Assembly: GCA_036675505.1 (NCBI GenBank)
Contig: JAKFEW010000134.1
Coordinates: forward strand, 1 to 52,746
Origin: JAKFEW01 sp036675505
GTDB taxonomy: Bacteria > Cyanobacteriota > Sericytochromatia > S15B-MN24 > JAQBPE01
Reading direction: 5' to 3'
Length of the DNA: 52,746 nt
Below, piece by piece: positions 8,079 through 16,092 of this stretch (within the stretch, counting starts at the first letter, position 1; the number at the start of each line of letters is the position of its first letter). A program made the position numbers and the translations under genes. Under the pieces are notes generated by a model. It searched no databases and was not told where the DNA came from. It was given only the letters and a program-made list of their open reading frames with translations.

Positions 8079-10347
8079 CGCCTACCGGGAAGGCATCCTG
8101 GCCTTCGTCTGGCGCCAATGGGCCCAACTGGGCCTGTCGGCTTCCAGGACGCGGCGCGATCGCTGGTGCCAGGACCCCGAAGCGTTGCTGGTGTTCAGCC
8201 TGGAAATCGCGCGGCAAGAGCCCCGCATGTTCGATGAGATCCTGGATTGGCTTTGCGAAAACGGGCACGAGATGATGACGCATCGGCTCAAGAACATCAT
8301 CGATCGAGATCCCGAGACGCCCCGCCATGTCATAGACGCCGCACTCGAAAAGACGAAGACCGTGAAGGGTGCCAGGGGGTCTGAAAAGCCGGCGGCTTCA
8401 GAGCCGCTGTTCGCGATGTTCGATCTGGCGAATGAAGGGAGCGAGCCCTTCGACCCCGTCTTCTCTGCACATGGCCTGACGCGGCCGATCTTCTCTCCCA
8501 GCGGCAAGAGCCGCCCGATTCGGCTCCAGGCGCCGGTCGCCTTCGCATTCAAGCTCAGGGCCGTTTTCGGAGCGAGCACCCGCTCCGAAGCCCTGCGATA
8601 CCTCCTGTTGAGGCAAGGGCATCAAGCCGGCACCTCGGAGGTCGCGGAGGCGGCGCTATTGAGTCGCTATGGCCTGCAGCAGGCCCTCGGCGAGCTGTCA
8701 CAGGCGGGCCTGGTGAGCAAGGGTTCGAAGGGGCGCAAAGACTGGATCTGGTGGATGGAGGACGTAAGCCCGCTGGAATGGCTGTATCCCGCCGACGGCA
8801 CGATTCCTGAATGGATTGGCTGGCCCGCCGTCTACCAAGGCCTGATCCGGCTCTGGCGCTGGCTCCACGCTCCGGAACGGCAAGGAGAATCGCCCTACAT
8901 TCAAGCGTCCGGCGCCCGCGCCGTGATGGCAGACGCTCGTGTCCTGCTTTCTCACCAGGGGTTGCGTTGGCAGACGCACGATCCCGCCGAGCACCCCGGC
9001 GCCGGCTACTGGGATGTCTTCGCGACCGACGTCACCACGCTGATCGCGGCCTTGAACGAAGACGAGTCGCTCGCTCGGGCCCAGTACGCCTCGATCGCCG
9101 ACGCCATTGGGCACCGTCGCTTCAGCAAGACGCGCACGATTGAAGTTCCATCTGGCTTGTTGGAGGCGCCCTCCGTTTCAGGCCAGGCATCGGGCCTATC
9201 CTTTACCTGGCGAGCCTTCGAAGGCAGCTCCGCCACCGTCGCGAAGGTCGCGACACAGTCGCCCATGCTCAGCCTCCCCGGGGGGATGCGCAAGGCCGGA
9301 CAGATCCTTCCGGCTGCCGAGTTCGGGCATTTCGAAGGCGGTATCGGCGACGCCACGTTCCGTCTGGAAAACGTCCACGTCGTGGGACACGCGATCTCGC
9401 ACTCCACGGACCAAGTCACCAAGATTCGCCTGCGCTACGATGCGGCTCGCCTGGACCATGGCGATGCGGCGCCCGCCTATATGCGCTACATCCTTTCGAA
9501 CGTCAGGTTCCGAATCTGGCCCCAAGCCACGCGCACCACCGACGGCCACTGGCGCCGGGATGTCCTGCACTTTACCCACGACGGCGCCCCGCTTCAACTA
9601 ACGGAATTGGACGAAAAGGAAGGCCTCGCCTCGCTCGTCATAGGCGCCAGGTCTGAAGAAAAGCAGGGAATCGATTTAGCGCAAGACGTGGCGAGATTGC
9701 TTTCCTTCTTGCTGGGGGCTCCTGTGCAGATCTTGGCACGGGAAAGCTTCGATGCGGATGGAGAACCCGTCAATGAAACATGGTTCCCATCCATCCGAGC
9801 AGCGACGCCAGGCCGCTACGCACCCGTTGATTGGGAGACGAATGACGAGGCGGGCCGGCTCTATGCGGCTCGATTGCCCGAGATCTTCACGAGGCTTCTC
9901 GGTCGCTACATCGAAATGAAAACCTCATACGGCCTCGCGGCGGTCATCGATTGCCTCGTCTCATCGAATCCACTGCCGATTGAAGCTGCCTGTCTGCTGA
10001 AGCTGACGGCATTGAAAAAGATGTCCTCCGCTTGGACGACTCAGAGCACTCCGAAATCCGGCATCAGGCGACAGGCCGCCCCATTCCCCTTTATGGGAGC
10101 GTTGGACATCTCACTCGAAACCAACGAAGCGGAACGTCTGAAAGACCTCATCGAGGCGGCCGACTCAGGGTCCCTTCTGACGACCACCGACCGAACACAG
10201 TTTCAGGCCAAACTGAGCGCGCTGGGCACTCTTACCAAACTATCGAACGCCTGCCTCTTGCGCCTGCTCGACTACGAGGGTCCCATTGTGGACTACGGAA
10301 AGATTGGCTACCCTTCCGTCCCAATCACAGCCCCCGCAACCTCGTAA
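8056..10347 (+). CDS. 763-residue protein: winged-helix partner-like N-terminus fused to an unknown C-terminal half
   Basis: The ATG at 8056 overlaps the end of the nucleotidyltransferase by 23 bp and follows AGGTG at suitable spacing; a GTG at 8047 is an alternative. Residues 1 to about 340 resemble the winged-helix protein that commonly accompanies DUF6036 nucleotidyltransferases: YREGILAFVWRQWAQLGL, QDPEALLVFSLEIARQEPR, FDEILDWL, SRYGLQQALGELSQAGLV (helix-turn-helix-like) and SPYIQASGARAVM. The remaining 420 residues are not part of that family as I know it. They include an unplaced beta-rich stretch (AGQILPAAEFGHFEGGIG) and a helical end with DVARLLSFLLGAPVQIL and GRYIEMKTSYGLAAVI, loosely like the pre-HEPN part of ApeA-type abortive proteins. 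That likeness is weak. Codon third positions are less GC-rich than in neighbours. Likely role: regulator or antitoxin combined with an effector or sensor. Confidence 0.6.
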   Translation: MSLQNLASAYREGILAFVWRQWAQLGLSASRTRRDRWCQDPEALLVFSLEIARQEPRMFDEILDWLCENGHEMMTHRLKNIIDRDPETPRHVIDAALEKTKTVKGARGSEKPAASEPLFAMFDLANEGSEPFDPVFSAHGLTRPIFSPSGKSRPIRLQAPVAFAFKLRAVFGASTRSEALRYLLLRQGHQAGTSEVAEAALLSRYGLQQALGELSQAGLVSKGSKGRKDWIWWMEDVSPLEWLYPADGTIPEWIGWPAVYQGLIRLWRWLHAPERQGESPYIQASGARAVMADARVLLSHQGLRWQTHDPAEHPGAGYWDVFATDVTTLIAALNEDESLARAQYASIADAIGHRRFSKTRTIEVPSGLLEAPSVSGQASGLSFTWRAFEGSSATVAKVATQSPMLSLPGGMRKAGQILPAAEFGHFEGGIGDATFRLENVHVVGHAISHSTDQVTKIRLRYDAARLDHGDAAPAYMRYILSNVRFRIWPQATRTTDGHWRRDVLHFTHDGAPLQLTELDEKEGLASLVIGARSEEKQGIDLAQDVARLLSFLLGAPVQILARESFDADGEPVNETWFPSIRAATPGRYAPVDWETNDEAGRLYAARLPEIFTRLLGRYIEMKTSYGLAAVIDCLVSSNPLPIEAACLLKLTALKKMSSAWTTQSTPKSGIRRQAAPFPFMGALDISLETNEAERLKDLIEAADSGSLLTTTDRTQFQAKLSALGTLTKLSNACLLRLLDYEGPIVDYGKIGYPSVPITAPATS

Positions 10348-10524
10348 CGGATGCGCGGCTCAGCGCACAAACCATCCCAGCGCCGGCATGAGAGGATCTG
10401 GGTGAATGGCTCATCTTGATGGACTTCATATTTCCACATCGGATAACTTCCGCTTTTCTGGGTATGCTGGACCTAGGTTTAGCCGACAATTAGCGGACGT
10501 CACCCGCCACGAAAGAAGCCCCCA

Positions 10525-11232
10525 TTGAAGACCAACTACATCCTGAGCCTCGCGTCTGCCATCGCCCTGTCGGGCCTGGTCGGTTGCTCCCTCGCCCAGC
10601 CCACCGCGCCTGCGCTGACCCCCGGCAGTTCCAACGCGAGCGACACCTTGATCGCCGACGCCGGCAATGGCCAGAAGACGCCGGCCGCGATCAGTTTCCG
10701 CCTCGAACTGGCCAACCCGAACGCCTACAAGCTGCAGGCGAGCTCTGCCGGCGTTGCGGCCAAGACGCTGGACGACCTGACCAACCTCAAGTTCTACCTG
10801 ATCGCGAGCGATACCGGCACGCCCCCCACGGCGCTCAGCGGCGCAGGCTTCAGCCACACCCTGACCGCGACCAACCGCACCAACGGGTACGTGAACGTCA
10901 CGTTCAGCAACGTCGCCGCCAACGCCATCGGCAAGTCCTACTACGTCGTGGCGGCCGGCTTCTCCTCGGCCATCCTCACCGCGGCCAACAACGTCACCCA
11001 CCTGGGTGCCCCGATCAACGATGGCACCGAGGGCAAGTACTTCGCCTCGAACAGCGGCGGCACCCCGTCCGGCGCGGTCCGCGTGACGCCGACCACCTAC
11101 GCCATCAGTAGCACCTTGGCGCTCGGCGTGCCGCTCAAGCTGTTGGATGCGGTCTCGCCGGTGATCGAGTCCAGCATCAACCTCACGGTGGGCGATGAGG
11201 TGTCCGGCGCGCCGTCGGGCTCTGCCAACTAA
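10525..11232 (+). CDS. Lipoprotein, first of three tandem paralogues
   Basis: A TTG start at 10525 is the only codon that gives a complete lipoprotein signal (MKTNYILSLASAIALSG then VGC, Cys21). The 235-residue product is beta-rich. It shares with the next two genes the motif FSNVAANAIGKSYYVVAA and an end-region motif RVTPTTYAISS...GVPLKLLDA. The layout (Cys anchor, disordered linker, single domain) suggests a surface-exposed globular domain on a lipid tether. No enzymatic motif is visible. A strong hairpin follows the stop, so expression may exceed that of the two downstream copies. Function is unknown. Confidence 0.75.
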   Translation: MKTNYILSLASAIALSGLVGCSLAQPTAPALTPGSSNASDTLIADAGNGQKTPAAISFRLELANPNAYKLQASSAGVAAKTLDDLTNLKFYLIASDTGTPPTALSGAGFSHTLTATNRTNGYVNVTFSNVAANAIGKSYYVVAAGFSSAILTAANNVTHLGAPINDGTEGKYFASNSGGTPSGAVRVTPTTYAISSTLALGVPLKLLDAVSPVIESSINLTVGDEVSGAPSGSAN

Positions 11233-11242
11233 CAACGCCGTG

Positions 11243-11267
11243 GCGAGCCAGGCTGAGCCTGGCTCGC
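11243..11267 (+). terminator. Very stable hairpin between lipoprotein genes
   Basis: GCGAGCCAGGC (11243-11253) and GCCTGGCTCGC (11257-11267) form a perfect 11-bp stem with a TGA loop, followed by GCTTTC. It starts ten bases after a stop codon. The T tract is short, so it may be a partial terminator that lowers expression of the downstream paralogues. Confidence 0.6.
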
Positions 11268-11292
11268 GCTTTCGGCCGCCGGAGACCTGATA

Positions 11293-11898
11293 TTGCGCTC
11301 TTTTTCCCTCGCGCTCGGCCTCGCCGCCGTGCTGACCGGTTGCACCGGCGCGTCCGGCCCGACCGGTGCGCCGCCCCGGGTCGTGGTCGAGTTGGTACGT
11401 GCCTCCAACGGCGCGCCCACCTTCGATCTGGCGGGACCACCTACCCCGGCGACCGTTACGGTGCGCCTGGGCCGGCCTCCTCGCTCGCTGGCCGCGAATG
11501 TCTTCGCCGACGTGAAGAGCCTGTCCTTCGCCCTCGTGGCCGGGCCCATCGACACGTCGGCGGCCGGCGCCACAGGCCTCACGCCCGTGGGCGGCCTGTT
11601 CGGCTACGACATCCCCAGCGAGGCCGTCGCAACGGGTGCCACGCTGACCTTCAACAGCGTGCCAGCCAATGCCCCCGGCGAGGCCTACCACGTCGTGGTC
11701 GCCGCGTTCGATGGCCTGGCCGGCACCGGCGCCAACATCACCAACGCGACCGGCGACGATACCGCCACTGGACGGGCGCGGCTCGCGGGCGTTGCAGGCC
11801 CGTATTACGTCTCGGCCACCTCGGTGCGGGTCGTGCCCATCTCGTATGCCCTGGTGCCCACCACGGCGCTCGTGGTCGCCTTGAAGCTGGCGGATTGA
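11293..11898 (+). CDS. Lipoprotein, second tandem paralogue
   Basis: A TTG start at 11293 follows GGAGA (11281-11285) and yields a lipoprotein signal, MRSFSLALGLAAVLTGC with Cys17. The 201-residue product repeats the family motifs: FNSVPANAPGEAYHVVVAAFDG, then SVRVVPISYALVPTTALVVALKLAD. It ends at the LKL motif and lacks the C-terminal tail (IESSINLTVG type) found in copies one and three, so it is the shortest. Four bases separate it from the next gene, indicating cotranscription. Function is unknown. Confidence 0.72.
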   Translation: MRSFSLALGLAAVLTGCTGASGPTGAPPRVVVELVRASNGAPTFDLAGPPTPATVTVRLGRPPRSLAANVFADVKSLSFALVAGPIDTSAAGATGLTPVGGLFGYDIPSEAVATGATLTFNSVPANAPGEAYHVVVAAFDGLAGTGANITNATGDDTATGRARLAGVAGPYYVSATSVRVVPISYALVPTTALVVALKLAD

Positions 11899-11901
11899 GC
11901 G

Positions 11902-12546
11902 GTGAAAAGCCTCATCCTCCGGTGGTCGCTCGTATTCAATGGCGCGATCCTCGCCCAGCTGGCGCTCGGATGTGGCGTGCCGCCCACGCCGCTGGCCGCA
12001 GCCCCGCTGCATCGCGCCACCCTGGCAGGCGAGGGCGGCGCGACCGTGCAAGCGTCTTTCCAGCTGTCCGGCTGGCGCCTGCAGCACGTGGCTGGCGCGC
12101 CCGCGATGTCGCTCGCCGACCTCGACGCCGTGACGCTGTATCTGATCGAAGCCACGCCCGGCGCACCGCCCGGCGGCGCGCTGAGCGCGGTGGCCGGCTC
12201 GGCCTACACCTACGTTCTCGACGCGGCCAACCGGTCCGACGCGCGGGTCGACGTGATCTACACCAACGTCTCGGCCAACGCGCCGGGCAAGGCCTACTTC
12301 CTGGCCGTCACCGCCACCGGTGGCGGCGCCGACATCACCAACGCCGCGGCGCCTGCGGCCATCGGTGCGCGACGCTGCTACGTCTCGCAATATGGCGGCA
12401 ACCCGGCGGCGCCGGGCTCGGTGCGGGTGGCGCCCGTGACCTATGCGCTGGACGCCGCCACGCCCATCGCGGTGGGCCTCAAGCTGCTCGACGCGAGGCC
12501 CGCCATCCTCGAGGCCAGCGTCACGGTCACGGAAGGTAGCCTCTGA
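11902..12546 (+). CDS. Lipoprotein, third tandem paralogue
   Basis: A GTG start at 11902 lies three bases after the previous stop. The 214-residue product has a signal ending in LAQLALGC (Cys24) and the shared motifs YTNVSANAPGKAYFLAVTA and SVRVAPVTYALDAATPIA then LKLLDARPAILEASVTV. It has two extra Cys relative to the others only at its N-terminus and RRCYVSQYGG. The three copies are similar enough to have arisen by tandem duplication but have drifted apart widely. Perhaps 30-40% identity by eye; an alignment would settle it. Confidence 0.72.
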   Translation: MKSLILRWSLVFNGAILAQLALGCGVPPTPLAAAPLHRATLAGEGGATVQASFQLSGWRLQHVAGAPAMSLADLDAVTLYLIEATPGAPPGGALSAVAGSAYTYVLDAANRSDARVDVIYTNVSANAPGKAYFLAVTATGGGADITNAAAPAAIGARRCYVSQYGGNPAAPGSVRVAPVTYALDAATPIAVGLKLLDARPAILEASVTVTEGSL

Positions 12547-12591
12547 AGCGCCGGGGCCCGACGCGGAAGCCGGATTTCGATCAGCGCGGCC

Positions 12592-13914
12592 TCAGCGCGG
12601 CGCGACCGGCGGGGCGAAGTACTGCGGATCGCCGTGGGCCTGGGTCTTGTACAGGCTGATGTCCTTGAGCCAGCGGAAGGCGCCCGACATCGCGGCGGCC
12701 ACCGTGAGGGCGACGAGGCCGCCGAAGAAGATGACCGCGAAGCCGATGCCGATCTTGAGGCCGAGCCCCGTGATGATGGAGCCGCCCTGGGAGGCGAGCA
12801 GCGTGACGCTGAGGGTCATCAGGGCGACGAAGGGCAGGAAGTTCTTCGTCTTGCCCGCCTTCTTGACCGCGTTGACGCCTGCCTCGTTGCTCTTGGCGCG
12901 GGCGCGGACGCGGGAGTTGACGGGGCTGGTGATCGCGACGACGGTGCCGGCCTGGCCGCGGAACTGGACCTGGTCGCCGGGGGCGATGCCCGCCTCCTTG
13001 CCCAGGCCCAGGTCGATCGCCGTCGCGACGTAGACGTCCTTGCCGCCGTCCAGCCGGAAGACGAGGTTGTCGCTGTTGTTGCCGGCGATCGCCTGCATCG
13101 GGTCCTCGCCCGGCCAGAGCTTGACCACCACGTCCGGCTTGAGCGTGAGCCCGCCGACGCGCACCTGGTCGACTAGCGTGGTCTTGTCGAGGTCGAAGCC
13201 CTTGGGCAGGGCGGCCGCCTGTTGCTTCCAGAACCCCATCACGTCGAAGCCCTTCAGGCGCCACGGGAAGCGGTTGCGGTGCGCCTCCTTCTTCATCAGC
13301 ACCAGCTCGGCCTCGGCGGCGCGGACGGCGATCTGGGCCGATTCCACCTCCGCCGGGGACGCCTTGCCGCCGGCCTGCAGGGCCGCGAGGTCGGAGGCTG
13401 CGGTGCGCGCCTGGCCCACCAGGCGGATGGCGAAGTTGCGGTACTGGTCCTTGTCGCCGAACTGGGGCAGGAAGCCGCCCTTCTTGCCGTCGACCACCAT
13501 CAGGTCGGGCGCGGCGGCAAGCTGCGCATTCCAGAACGCGCCCTGGTCGAAGCCGTCCTTGGCCCAGCCCGAGGCGCAGCGCGCGCCCAGCAGCTTGAGC
13601 ACGCCGAGCTCCGCTTGCGCCACGTCGAGGTCCTGGACCGCCGCCGCGACCGCCTTGGCGTCGACGGGGGAGGCCTTCTGGGCCGTGGCGAGGGCCCGCT
13701 GCGCCGTCTGGGCCGTCGCGATGAGCTGGATGACCCGGCCCTGGTAGGCCTGGGGCGACCGCAGGGCGCCGGTCTGCTCGACGCCGCCGGTCGCCCGCAC
13801 GTCGCGGGCGATCGCTGGGACCGCGCCCCGGGCGGCGGCCGCCACCGGGCGGGCGGCGAGGGGCCGCACGGGGGCGGCGGGGCGGCGGGTCTGGGGGGTG
13901 GTGGCGATGGTCAT
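12592..13914 (-). CDS. Unknown membrane protein with internal duplication
   Basis: The 440-residue product starts MTIATTPQTRRPAAP, a disordered Ala/Pro/Arg head. It contains two copies of a helical module: AQAELGVLKLLGARCASGWA then GFDQGAFWNAQLAAAP (about 100-135), and AEAELVLMKKEAHRNRFPW then GFDVMGFWKQQAAALP (about 200-240). A beta-rich region around residues 245-335 (GDQVQFRGQAGTVVAITSP looks like a small barrel) is followed by two hydrophobic helices (FLPFVALMTLSVTLLA and IGFAVIFFGGLVALTVAAA) and a short tail. No signal peptide is visible. I recognise no family. It faces the third lipoprotein gene tail to tail. Confidence 0.65.
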   Translation of the reverse strand: MTIATTPQTRRPAAPVRPLAARPVAAAARGAVPAIARDVRATGGVEQTGALRSPQAYQGRVIQLIATAQTAQRALATAQKASPVDAKAVAAAVQDLDVAQAELGVLKLLGARCASGWAKDGFDQGAFWNAQLAAAPDLMVVDGKKGGFLPQFGDKDQYRNFAIRLVGQARTAASDLAALQAGGKASPAEVESAQIAVRAAEAELVLMKKEAHRNRFPWRLKGFDVMGFWKQQAAALPKGFDLDKTTLVDQVRVGGLTLKPDVVVKLWPGEDPMQAIAGNNSDNLVFRLDGGKDVYVATAIDLGLGKEAGIAPGDQVQFRGQAGTVVAITSPVNSRVRARAKSNEAGVNAVKKAGKTKNFLPFVALMTLSVTLLASQGGSIITGLGLKIGIGFAVIFFGGLVALTVAAAMSGAFRWLKDISLYKTQAHGDPQYFAPPVAPR

Positions 13915-13969
13915 CGACGGGTCCTAGGCACGGGGCTGGGTTGCTTATCGATGCCGGGCCGGAGAACCC

Positions 13970-13997
13970 GTTAAACATCTGTTAGCTAAGACGTTAA
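13970..13997. promoter_or_regulatory. GTTA direct repeats in divergent promoter region
   Basis: GTTAA, GTTAG and GTTAA begin at 13970, 13981 and 13993, roughly one helical turn apart, in the 156-bp space between the membrane protein gene and the divergent WYL regulator. They are placed as an autoregulatory operator would be. A TATGAT -10 candidate for the regulator lies at 14006-14011. Confidence 0.35.
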
Positions 13998-14070
13998 GAA
14001 ACCTCTATGATTTCGCCGTCGCACGGGGGCCCCGCTTCTGGTTGAATGGAGGTTCCCTTCGGAGGTCCCC

Positions 14071-14754
14071 ATGTCCCGCACCGAGCGCCTCCTGGCGCTG
14101 CTCCAGCTCCTGCGCGCGCACCGCTTCCCCTTGCCCGGCGCCCGACTCGCCGCCGAGCTGGGCATCAGCCTGCGCACGCTCTACCGCGACGTCGCGACGC
14201 TGCAGGCACAAGGCGCCGACATCGAGGGAGAGCCCGGGCTCGGGTACGTGCTGCGGCCCGGTTTCATGTTGCCGCCCTTGATGTTCTCCGCCGAGGAGCT
14301 GGAAGCCCTGGTGCTGGGCTCGCGATGGGTCGCGAGCCGCACCGACGAGCCGTTGGGCGTAGCGGCGCGGACGGCCATCGCCAAGATTGCCGCCGTGTTG
14401 CCGGGAGAGCTGCGCGACGAGCTGGACGCCGCAGCGCTGCTGATCGGACCCGGCCAGCCACCCACGACCGTGGATCTGGCGGCGCTACGGGGTGCGATCC
14501 GCGCGGAGCGCAAGCTGCGGATCGCGTACTTCGACCTGCAGGGGCGAGGGAGCCAGCGCACGCTCTGGCCGTTCGCCCTGGCTTTCTTCGACCACGTGCG
14601 CATGCTGGCGGCCTGGTGCGAGACGCGGCAAGACTTCCGGCACTTCCGGGTGGATCGCATCACCGCGTTCGAGGTGCTGGGCGAGCGCTACCCGCGGCGG
14701 CGCCAGGCGCTGCTGGCCGAGTGGCGCACGCAGAACGACATTCCCCCGCAGTGA
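14071..14754 (+). CDS. YafY-type HTH/WYL-domain transcriptional regulator
   Basis: The ATG at 14071 follows CGGAGGT (14059-14065). The 227-residue protein has an N-terminal HTH_11 domain (TERLLALLQLLRAHRFPLPG, then LGISLRTLYRDVATLQAQGA) typical of DeoR/YafY proteins, a linker, and a WYL-like ligand domain (LRIAYFDLQGRGSQRTLWPF, HFRVDRITAFEVL). The canonical WYL triad is changed (FALAFF in place of the P-W/Y-L stretch). YafY proteins of this size usually control an adjacent VOC or stress gene, and the next gene downstream is a VOC protein with 64 bp between. Ligand unknown. Confidence 0.85.
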   Translation: MSRTERLLALLQLLRAHRFPLPGARLAAELGISLRTLYRDVATLQAQGADIEGEPGLGYVLRPGFMLPPLMFSAEELEALVLGSRWVASRTDEPLGVAARTAIAKIAAVLPGELRDELDAAALLIGPGQPPTTVDLAALRGAIRAERKLRIAYFDLQGRGSQRTLWPFALAFFDHVRMLAAWCETRQDFRHFRVDRITAFEVLGERYPRRRQALLAEWRTQNDIPPQ

Positions 14755-14818
14755 ACGACTGCTGACAGAAATTGGCAGGGGTCGGCGCTAGGCTGGGGCC
14801 ATCGAAAGGAGGTCCTTC

Positions 14819-15190
14819 ATGACCCACCCCACAATGGTCGTCCGCTACGTCGACAGCCCACCGGCCAGCGCCGCCTTCTACACGAAGTTGCTGGGCTGCG
14901 AGCCCGTCGAGGCTTCCCCCACTTTCACGCTCTTCGTCCTCGAGGCCGGCCTGAAGCTCGCCTTCTGGTCCCGCCACACGGTCGAGCCCGCGGCCGCGGC
15001 TAGCCCTGGCGCCGGCGAGCTCGGCTTCGCGATGCCGGACCTGGCGGCCTTGGAAGGCTGCCACGCCGACTGGGCGGCGCGTGGCCTCATGATCGTCCAG
15101 CCCCCGACCCTCATGGACTTCGGGCACAGCTTCATGGCCCTAGATCCAGACGGTCACCGGCTGCGGGTGTTCGCGCTCTCGGAGGAATAG
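14819..15190 (+). CDS. VOC/glyoxalase-fold protein
   Basis: AAAGGAGG at 14805-14812 sets the ATG at 14819. The 123-residue protein is one glyoxalase/bleomycin-resistance/dioxygenase module pair: MVVRYVDSPPASAAFYTKLLG at the start, GLKLAFWSRH mid-way, and SFMALDPDGHRLRVFAL at the end, the last being the usual metal-site strand region. Family members are metal-dependent isomerases, dioxygenases or drug-binding resistance proteins. Its pairing with a YafY regulator suggests an inducible detoxification role. Substrate cannot be read from the sequence. Confidence 0.85.
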   Translation: MTHPTMVVRYVDSPPASAAFYTKLLGCEPVEASPTFTLFVLEAGLKLAFWSRHTVEPAAAASPGAGELGFAMPDLAALEGCHADWAARGLMIVQPPTLMDFGHSFMALDPDGHRLRVFALSEE

Positions 15191-15209
15191 GCGAGCGGCG
15201 GAATTTTGT

Positions 15210-15343
15210 GGAATCCGCTCCTCGAAGTCGCTAAGGCCGTCGCCGTCGTCGTCGAACTCCTCGAGCGGGTTGTTCGACGACGAGGCGCTGGCGGCCGGCG
15301 CATTCGGGGCACCCGACAGGGCGATGCAACAATCGTGAAACAC
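15210..15343 (-). pseudogene. Fragment of an EF-hand-like (DxDGDGLSDFEE) protein
   Basis: On the minus strand a frame reads ALSGAPNAPAASASSSN then EEFDDDGDGLSDFEER, a calcium-binding DxDxDG loop of the kind found in secreted dockerin/thrombospondin-3-like proteins. Codons up to this point have high GC at position three, and it collapses right after FEER (ATT CCA CAA AAT), indicating that the true coding sequence is cut at about 15215 next to the VOC stop. A GTG at 15343 could be a start but has no ribosome site. Most likely a gene remnant. Confidence 0.3.
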
Positions 15344-15424
15344 TCGGGACACAAACGCGCAAGGAAGCTGGAATACACTAAGCAAGCGTCGAATGGGGTC
15401 GACGGGGTTGGGGAGGGTGATCGG

Positions 15425-15589
15425 ATGCGGCATTTCACGAATGGGTCGGCCGAGGCGCTCTGGGCGACGGTGGAGAGGCTGGAGCGCGACGTCGCGCGCG
15501 CTATGGACGAGGCGCTCTTCGGCGGGATCGGCGAGCTGCGGTTGCCGCTCGTGATCTCCCGCCCCGAGCTCGTGGTCACCAGCGCCTGA
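15425..15589 (+). CDS. Small hypothetical protein, 54 residues
   Basis: GGGGAGGG at 15411-15418 precedes an ATG at 15425, and TACACT near 15374 could be its -10 box. The product (MRHFTNGSAEALWATVERLE to VISRPELVVTSA) has one amphipathic helix and no recognised motif. A longer in-frame reading from 15206 is unlikely, since its first part has no protein character. It lies in a decayed region, so it may itself be a remnant. Confidence 0.35.
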   Translation: MRHFTNGSAEALWATVERLERDVARAMDEALFGGIGELRLPLVISRPELVVTSA

Positions 15590-15639
15590 CAACCGCCTCG
15601 ACCCTCGCCAGGCGAGGTAGCTGCATCATCGCCGCCCTG

Positions 15640-15870
15640 GTGGGTGGCGCGGCCGTGGCGGCCTTTTTCATGGTCTTCGGCAGCACCATCGGCGCCATCC
15701 TCTTCATCCACCTCGCCGATCTGGTCGACCTCGACGCCGACGAGAGACTCCCGCGCGGTGGCCCGGACGACGTCCTCTCCAGGCCGTTCCCCCGCCTCGG
15801 GGCCGCCGGTCTCGGCGGCGCGCCCATCAGCGAGCGGCCGTACCGGTTCCGGGCCAAGGCGCCGAAGCCG
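15640..15870 (+). pseudogene. Remnant of a membrane protein gene
   Basis: The frame reads CIIAALVGGAAVAAFFMVFG then STIGAILFIHLADLVDLDAD, one long hydrophobic segment with a charged tail up to about YRFRAKAPK. Third-position GC is very high until about 15868 and then drops, where the sequence joins an SDR fragment in another frame. No convincing start codon with ribosome site was found (GTG at 15640 is one choice). Probably a truncated gene. Confidence 0.3.
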
Positions 15871-15877
15871 GGGGCCC

Positions 15878-16063
15878 TACCAATTGCAACATACGCCGAT
15901 CGAGGTGCTGGAGTTGGTGCCGCCCTACGTCGCCACCGACCTGATGGGCGGCGCGGAGGAGATCTGCGTGGAGCGCGTCCACCCGCTTCGCTTCGCCGAG
16001 CGCAACGGCGCGTACGACGCCACCTTCAAGGGCCTGAACGACGCGATGGCCGGCGGCCACTAA
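15878..16063 (+). pseudogene. C-terminal remnant of a DltE-like short-chain dehydrogenase
   Basis: The frame reads YQLQHTPIEVLELVPPYVAT DLMGG and then ERVHPLRFAERNGAYDATF through LNDAMAGGH. Both pieces match the end of DltE-type SDR oxidoreductases, in which a segment of roughly 25-30 residues normally separates the TDLMGG part from the ERV part. Here that segment is missing, as are the Rossmann nucleotide-binding region and the YxxxK catalytic motif. The fragment is therefore 5'-truncated and internally deleted. Confidence 0.6.
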
Positions 16064-16092
16064 CGAGGGCCGCCCATCGAGGCGACCGTCCG

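Noticed and set aside
10426..12390. 654-codon minus-strand frame opposite the lipoproteins
   Set aside because: Composition is Arg/Gly/Val filler, whereas the plus strand gives three lipoproteins with signals and shared motifs.
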